64,000 bases of DNA from Sphingomonas sp. R-74633 (lineage in GTDB: Bacteria > Pseudomonadota > Alphaproteobacteria > Sphingomonadales > Sphingomonadaceae), in assembly GCF_013416555.1 (NCBI RefSeq), contig NZ_JACCFG010000005.1:186001-250000 (forward strand). Reading direction: 5' to 3'. Made by a program: the position numbers and the translations under genes. The stretch's first letter is position 1. Each line of letters opens with the position of its first letter. Shown here piece after piece: positions 59,815-64,000 of the stretch. The notes under the pieces were generated by a model. The model worked only from the letters and a program-made list of their open reading frames with translations. It was not told the origin of the DNA and did not search any database.

Positions 59815-60824
59815 AGCCTGGCGATGGCGTCGGCCAGCGGCCGTATCGCGTCCTCGCTCTGGTCCCAGCTGATCACCAGCCGCGCCTCGCCCACGCCCCA
59901 GTCGTAAAAGTCGAAGCCTAGCGCGCGCAGGCTCGCGGCTTCCCCGGCGCTGACCTTGAGGAACACTTCGTTCGCCTGCACCGGATGGACCAGCCGCTCG
60001 CCCGCCGCCTGCGCCAGCAGCGCCGCGCCGGCATTGGCCGCGCGGCCGTTCTGCAGCCACAGATCACTCTCGAGCAGCGCCAGGATCTGCGCCGCGAGGT
60101 AACGTCCCTTCGAGAAGAGCAGCCCCGCGCGCTTGCGGCGATAGAGCGTCGCCTCGGCGAGCTCGGGCTTGAAGAACACCAGCGCCTCGGCGCTCATCCC
60201 GCCATTCTTGACGAAGCCGAAGCTCAGCGCATCGACCCCCGCACGCCAGGTCACCTCGCCCGGGTGGCAGCCGAGATGCGCCACGGCATTGGCGAAGCGC
60301 GCCCCGTCCATGTGGAGGCGGAGCTTGCGGTCCTTCGCCAGCGCCCCGATCGCCGCGACTTCGTCGGGCGTATAGGAAAGGCCATATTCTGTCGCATTGG
60401 TGATCGAGATCGCGTGCGGCTGGACCTGGTGGACGTCGGGCCGGATCGGATCGATCACTGCGCGGATCGCATCCGGCGTCAGCTTCGAGCCTTCGCCCTC
60501 GCCGACCAGCAGCTTGGCGCCATGCGTGTAGAATTCGGGCGCGCCGCATTCGTCGACATTGATATGCGCATCGCGGTGGCAGACCACGCCGCCATAAGGC
60601 GGGCACAGCGCGGCGAGCGCCAGGCTGTTCGCCGCAGTGCCGGTCGGCACCCACAGCGCGCGCACCTGCGTGCCGAACAGGTCCGAAAACGCCCCGTCGA
60701 GCGACTTCGACCATTTGTCGCCGTCATAGGCAGTGTCGAGCTGGTTCACGCTCCCCAGCGCGGCAAGCACTTCGGGGCAGACGGCGGCGGCGTTGTCGGA
60801 GAAGAAGCGCATGATTGGGTCCAT
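59811..60824 (-). CDS. ltaE: low-specificity L-threonine aldolase
   Basis: 337 residues from the ATG at 60824 (an ATG at 60812 is the alternative). Fold type I PLP enzyme: MRFFSDNAAAVCPEVLAAL, FGTQVRALWVPTGTAANSLALAALC, CHRDAHINVDECGAPEFYTHGAKL, LHMDGARFANAVAHL, and the PLP lysine in LSFGFVKNGG. It splits threonine into glycine and acetaldehyde. The exporter gene is coupled downstream. Confidence 0.94.
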   Translation of the reverse strand: MDPIMRFFSDNAAAVCPEVLAALGSVNQLDTAYDGDKWSKSLDGAFSDLFGTQVRALWVPTGTAANSLALAALCPPYGGVVCHRDAHINVDECGAPEFYTHGAKLLVGEGEGSKLTPDAIRAVIDPIRPDVHQVQPHAISITNATEYGLSYTPDEVAAIGALAKDRKLRLHMDGARFANAVAHLGCHPGEVTWRAGVDALSFGFVKNGGMSAEALVFFKPELAEATLYRRKRAGLLFSKGRYLAAQILALLESDLWLQNGRAANAGAALLAQAAGERLVHPVQANEVFLKVSAGEAASLRALGFDFYDWGVGEARLVISWDQSEDAIRPLADAIARL

Positions 60825-60907
60825 GCGAGGGGGGACTGGCGGCGTCAACCACCCGATGCCCGAGCGCATGCGCGACGCCTCTCGCGCTGATACCGAGGGC
60901 CGCCGGT

Positions 60908-61318
60908 TCAACGCCGCTTTGCTGTGCTCCAGATGGCGACGCAGCTGTCGACGATGCTCTCGATCGCCAACCCGAGCCAGCCGAGCGGCGGCAGGAGAAG
61001 ATACGCGAAACCGGCCATTGGCCCGGGCGCGCGATAGAAGGCGTCGTAATATCCCCAGCAAAGAACAGCCACGTAGAACAGCCCCCACGCCATCGGAAGC
61101 AGTGCCGGTGACCAGCGATCCCTGCGGTCGGCAAGAAGACGCATCGCCACGAGCGGGCCGAGATTCCACACGAGCACTATCGGTGCGAACCACCAGGCCA
61201 CATGTCCGGTACGGAGGATGAGAGCCGTGAGACCGAGGCCCGTGATTACCGTCAGGATCGACAGCGCCGAACGGATCAGCCTTGTGTCGTTCTTGCCCTT
61301 GCGCGCTGTGCGGATCAC
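60908..61318 (-). CDS. small four-helix membrane protein, unknown
   Basis: 136 residues from a GTG in a GTGA overlap with the penicillin-binding protein gene. A basic N-terminus (RTARKGKNDTRLIRS) and four hydrophobic segments (LSILTVITGLGLTALIL, WWFAPIVLVWNLGPLVAM, ALLPMAWGLFYVAVLCWGYY, GFAYLLLPPLGWLGLAIESI). No family recognised. Coupling to the PBP gene suggests it is made with it. Confidence 0.72.
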   Translation of the reverse strand: MIRTARKGKNDTRLIRSALSILTVITGLGLTALILRTGHVAWWFAPIVLVWNLGPLVAMRLLADRRDRWSPALLPMAWGLFYVAVLCWGYYDAFYRAPGPMAGFAYLLLPPLGWLGLAIESIVDSCVAIWSTAKRR

Positions 61319-63615
61319 CGCTCCTCACCCCGCCGGTCATCCTGCCGGAAGCGATCCTGCGGCCCGTCCGGTCCCTGGCCGCGGCGCGGGCGGCGGTCCT
61401 CGATCGGTGCCTCGCCCTGCTCGTCGGGATCGACTCCGTCGGGCACCACCTGCGTCTCGATGCCCGAGCCCTGGATGAACTCGCCCACGCCGTTCAGCAC
61501 ATCGTCGAGCGTCACGTCATTGCCGTCGGGCTCCACCGTCGGTTCGGGCGGCGGGATGCGCAGGTCGAGCGTGCGGGTCATGAAGTCGCGCCACACCCGC
61601 GCCGGCAGCCCGCTGCCCGACAGGCCGGGATTGGGCGAATTATCGTCATTGCCCAGCCACACGCCGCAGACGATCCCGCCGGCATAGCCGATGAACAGCG
61701 CGTCGCGATTGTCCTGCGTCGTGCCGGTCTTGCCATAGGTCGGGATCGGCAGCGCCGCGCCGCGCCCGGTGCCGTCCTCGACCACCGTGCCGAGCAGGCT
61801 CCGCAGGTCGTCGAGCTGGCGCCCGTTGAAGCGCGACGGCGCGCCCAGCCTTTTGGCCAGCCAGTCGCTCGCCGCCTCGTCGTCGCTCAGCCCGAGCGGC
61901 CGCACCGGATAGGAACCGTTGGCGACCGAGGCATAAGCCGAAGTCAGCTCGAGCAGCGACACAGTCGAAGTGCCGAGCGCGATCGAGGCATCCTCGCCGA
62001 TCGGCGTCGAGATGCCGAGGTCGCGCGCCGCCTGCGTCACCGCGCGCACCCCGAATTTCTGTGTCAGCCGCGCCGCGACGACGTTGGAGGATTTGGCGAA
62101 GGCCTGGCGCAGCGTGATCCGCCCGGCATAGCTGCCATGCGAATTCTCCGGCTTCCAGTCGCCGATCTGGACAGGCGAGTCGTCGACGATGCTGTCCGGG
62201 TCCATGCCGCCGCGCAGTGCCGCGAGATAGACGAACAGCTTGAAGGTCGACCCTGGCTGGCGCCGCGCCTGGGTGGCGCGATTGAACGGGCTTTCCCCGT
62301 AACTTTTCCCGCCGACCATCGCGATCACTCGGCCATCGGGATGCATCGCCACGATCGCGATCTGCGACTTTCTGAGCCCCGCGCTGCGCACCGCGCGCTC
62401 GGCCGATTGCTGCGCCTTGAGCTCGAGCGTGGTCTGCACCGTTTGCTCGGTGCCGACGCCGCCCGCCCGGTCGCGCGCCTGGGGCAGCACCCAGTCGGCG
62501 AAATAGGTGCCGTTGGGCAGATCGTCCTTCGACTTGGTGACGTTGAGCACCGCGGGGCGGATGCTGTCGCCGCGCGCCTTGGTGATCAGCCCGGCATCGA
62601 CCATCGCGCCGATCACCAGCTTCTGCCGCTCGCGCGCGCCCTTGAGATTGCCCGTCGGTGCGAGGCGCGACGGCGCCTGCACCAGCCCGGCGAGCAGCGT
62701 CGCCTGGCTCAGCGTCAGATTCTCCGGCTCGCTGCTGAAATAGTGCCGGGCGGCGGCGCGCAGTCCGTAGACATTGTCGCCGAAATAGACGTTGGAGAGG
62801 TAGCGCGAGAGGATCTCGTCCTTGCTCAGCCACGCTTCCAGCCAGAAGGCGATCAGCACTTCCTGCGCCTTGCGTCCGAAGGTGCGGTCCGAGCTGAGGA
62901 AGGCGTTCTTGGCGAGCTGCTGGGTGATCGTGCTGCCGCCCTGCGATCCGCCGCTCGAGCTGACATTGTGGACGAAGGCGCGCATTATGCCGCGCGGATC
63001 GACGCCCCAATGGCTGTAGAAACGCCGGTCCTCGATCCCGACGAACGCGTTGCGGACATGCGCGGGCAGCTTGCTCGCATCCACCGGCTCGGCGATCACG
63101 GCGCCGCGCCGCGCGATCGGCTTGCCCTCGGCCGAGAGCAAAGTGATCGACGGCGGTGCCGGCGGCTGGAGCGACTTGGAGAGCGGCGCGGTCAGCGCCA
63201 GCCAGCCCACCGCGAGGAAGAACAGAAGGATGAACCCCGCGATCGCCCAGCTTGCATAGCGCAGCCAGCTCCGCTTCCGGATGACCGCCGGCAAATTGCT
63301 GGTGTAGCCGCCCGCGGGCAGCGGCTCGCCGTAGCCGGGCTGGATCGGCGGGGGTGGGGGAGGCGGCGGCGTCGCGCGCCAGCGCGGGCGGATCGGTTCG
63401 TGCTGCTCGGGCGGCGGCAGGCCCCCAGAAAGCTCGAGCGGCTCCTCGCGGCTGGGTTTCACCCGCTTGAGCGCCTCGCCGACAATCCCTTCGATCGACG
63501 GCGGGCGCCAAGCGCGCGGCTCGGGCTTCGGCGCAGGTGGCGGCGCCGGATCGAAATCGTCGCTCGACCGGCGTAGCGGAAAGCGGACGTTCTTCGGATC
63601 GTCGCCGTCAGCCAT
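61315..63615 (-). CDS. class A penicillin-binding protein (PBP1A-like transglycosylase/transpeptidase)
   Basis: 766 residues. A Pro-rich cytoplasmic tail of about 110 residues with a run of prolines precedes one membrane helix (YASWAIAGFILLFFLAVGWLAL). The GT51 domain has FVGIEDRRFYSHWGVDPRGI, GGSTITQQLAKN and RKAQEVLIAFWLE. The transpeptidase has the SxxK motif in QPGSTFKLFVYL, SSN in AFAKSSNVVA, and KTGTTQDN. It polymerises and cross-links peptidoglycan. An acidic Arg/Asp-rich tail ends it. The very long proline tail may bind partners. Confidence 0.95.
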   Translation of the reverse strand: MADGDDPKNVRFPLRRSSDDFDPAPPPAPKPEPRAWRPPSIEGIVGEALKRVKPSREEPLELSGGLPPPEQHEPIRPRWRATPPPPPPPPIQPGYGEPLPAGGYTSNLPAVIRKRSWLRYASWAIAGFILLFFLAVGWLALTAPLSKSLQPPAPPSITLLSAEGKPIARRGAVIAEPVDASKLPAHVRNAFVGIEDRRFYSHWGVDPRGIMRAFVHNVSSSGGSQGGSTITQQLAKNAFLSSDRTFGRKAQEVLIAFWLEAWLSKDEILSRYLSNVYFGDNVYGLRAAARHYFSSEPENLTLSQATLLAGLVQAPSRLAPTGNLKGARERQKLVIGAMVDAGLITKARGDSIRPAVLNVTKSKDDLPNGTYFADWVLPQARDRAGGVGTEQTVQTTLELKAQQSAERAVRSAGLRKSQIAIVAMHPDGRVIAMVGGKSYGESPFNRATQARRQPGSTFKLFVYLAALRGGMDPDSIVDDSPVQIGDWKPENSHGSYAGRITLRQAFAKSSNVVAARLTQKFGVRAVTQAARDLGISTPIGEDASIALGTSTVSLLELTSAYASVANGSYPVRPLGLSDDEAASDWLAKRLGAPSRFNGRQLDDLRSLLGTVVEDGTGRGAALPIPTYGKTGTTQDNRDALFIGYAGGIVCGVWLGNDDNSPNPGLSGSGLPARVWRDFMTRTLDLRIPPPEPTVEPDGNDVTLDDVLNGVGEFIQGSGIETQVVPDGVDPDEQGEAPIEDRRPRRGQGPDGPQDRFRQDDRRGEER

Positions 63616-63647
63616 CTATCGTCGAATCCGCCGCGGTCATGCGAGCC

Positions 63648-63676
63648 CTTCTAGCGCAGCATCTGTATTACTACAA
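63648..63676 (-). promoter_or_regulatory. candidate promoter for the PBP gene
   Basis: Minus-strand TTGTAG (63671-63676) and TAGAAG (63648-63653) are 17 bases apart in a locally AT-rich 72-base gap, 32 bases before the PBP ATG. Consensus matching only. Confidence 0.35.
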
Positions 63677-63687
63677 TAACACAGTGA

Positions 63688-64000
63688 TTACGGCACCGGC
63701 ACAAAGGCGAGGTGCTGATAATCATAGCTGAAGTCGGCCAGCGGCGAGAGCGGCTTCATCGTCACGCCCGCCACCTTGCCGTCCTTGATCACGAAGCTGA
63801 CTACTGCGTCCTCGCCGGCGTCCCTGGCAAAGCGGGTGCGGAACGCGTCCGGCCCCCAGGGCTCGAGCACGCTCTTGAACACCGGGGTCGGCGTGAAGTC
63901 GATCCACAGCTTGCCGCCCTTCTGGCTGACGACGACATCGCCATACCAGGGATCGCGGTAGCGCCCGGCATAGGCGGCGAGCGGCAGCGACGGCGCGCCC
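63688..64000 (-). CDS. serine hydrolase C-terminal domain (DUF3471), partial
   Basis: Only the last 103 or so residues are inside the window; the frame is open to the edge. The pattern YAGRYRDPWYGDVVVSQKGGKLWIDF, then WGPDAFRTRF, VVSFVIKDGKVAGVTMKPLSPLADFSYDYQHLAF, matches the DUF3471 beta-barrel found at the C-terminus of class C beta-lactamase-like serine hydrolases. The catalytic part would lie to the right. It converges on nothing here and is read toward the PBP gene. Confidence 0.8.
   Translation of the reverse strand, partial: GAPSLPLAAYAGRYRDPWYGDVVVSQKGGKLWIDFTPTPVFKSVLEPWGPDAFRTRFARDAGEDAVVSFVIKDGKVAGVTMKPLSPLADFSYDYQHLAFVPVP

Noticed and set aside
1-64000. CRISPR array, insertion sequence or toxin-antitoxin pair
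   Set aside because: No regularly spaced direct repeats, transposase motifs or typical small paired toxin/antitoxin genes were seen; the small overlapping genes fit tail or membrane operons better.

Overview
The window is high-GC, gene-dense, single-chromosome alphaproteobacterial DNA, most likely from Sphingomonas or a close sphingomonad. This rests on gene families and order: a gene-transfer-agent (GTA) type head-tail cluster, a DUF1134 (EipA-type) secreted protein, a cox cluster running ctaB-coxF-cox11-coxC-DUF983-SURF1-thrC, a pdxJ-acpS-lepB operon, TonB receptor and M28 peptidase expansion, and dense GTGA/ATGA stop-start overlaps. No database search was possible.

Region 1 (1-12,514, minus strand) is a GTA-like structural cluster in the canonical order: small terminase, large terminase, portal, a DUF6127 protein at the g3.5 position, prohead protease, capsid, head-tail connector, a 50-residue protein, DUF3168, major tail protein, two tail-assembly proteins, a short tape measure, a DUF2460 protein and a DUF2163 hub protein that runs off the left edge. 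Three things are unusual. A secreted EF-hand lipoprotein lies between the terminase and portal genes, with long inverted repeats on both sides. A 500-residue right-handed beta-helix protein lies between the tape measure and the DUF2460 gene. The DUF2460 protein carries an N-terminal extension of about 540 residues that looks like a TIM-barrel glycosidase. No integrase, repressor or lysis gene is seen.

Region 2 (12,721-22,225) holds the DUF1134 protein gene, tRNA-Ser(GCT), and a sugar-catabolism set: a FadR-type GntR regulator, a semialdehyde dehydrogenase, and a GH3 glucosidase coupled to an aldose epimerase. It also holds a betaine/choline-type ABC importer whose permease and binding protein are fused. 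The dehydrogenase and glucosidase genes share a LacI-type palindrome upstream.

Region 3 (22,281-35,658) contains an SDR oxidoreductase, pterin dehydratase, a zincin metallopeptidase coupled to ccmA-ccmB, an RlmI-like methyltransferase, thrC and the cytochrome c oxidase genes. The oxidase genes fall in two blocks (coxB-coxA, then ctaB to SURF1), separated by a strong terminator, a two-motif aspartic protease and a small divergent membrane protein.

Region 4 (35,819-42,575, plus strand) is one eight-gene run, pyrE-pdxJ-membrane protein-acpS-lepB-AI-2E family protein-maiA-TonB receptor, mostly linked by overlapping stop and start codons.

Region 5 (42,549-50,368) is an envelope/glycosylation group: two GT4-like glycosyltransferases, a polytopic membrane protein, a DUF2141 protein and a GT39-like membrane glycosyltransferase. 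A Tat-exported PhoD phosphatase and an O6-alkylguanine-DNA methyltransferase follow.

Region 6 (50,439-64,000) has aminopeptidase N, three tandem paralogous M28 peptidases, an SDR-type epimerase, an EamA exporter, threonine aldolase, a small membrane protein, a class A penicillin-binding protein and the C-terminal end of a DUF3471 serine hydrolase.

No stretch over 300 bases lacks a gene. The shorter gaps hold long inverted repeats, terminators or candidate promoters, listed below. I saw no CRISPR array, rRNA operon, transposase or integrase.
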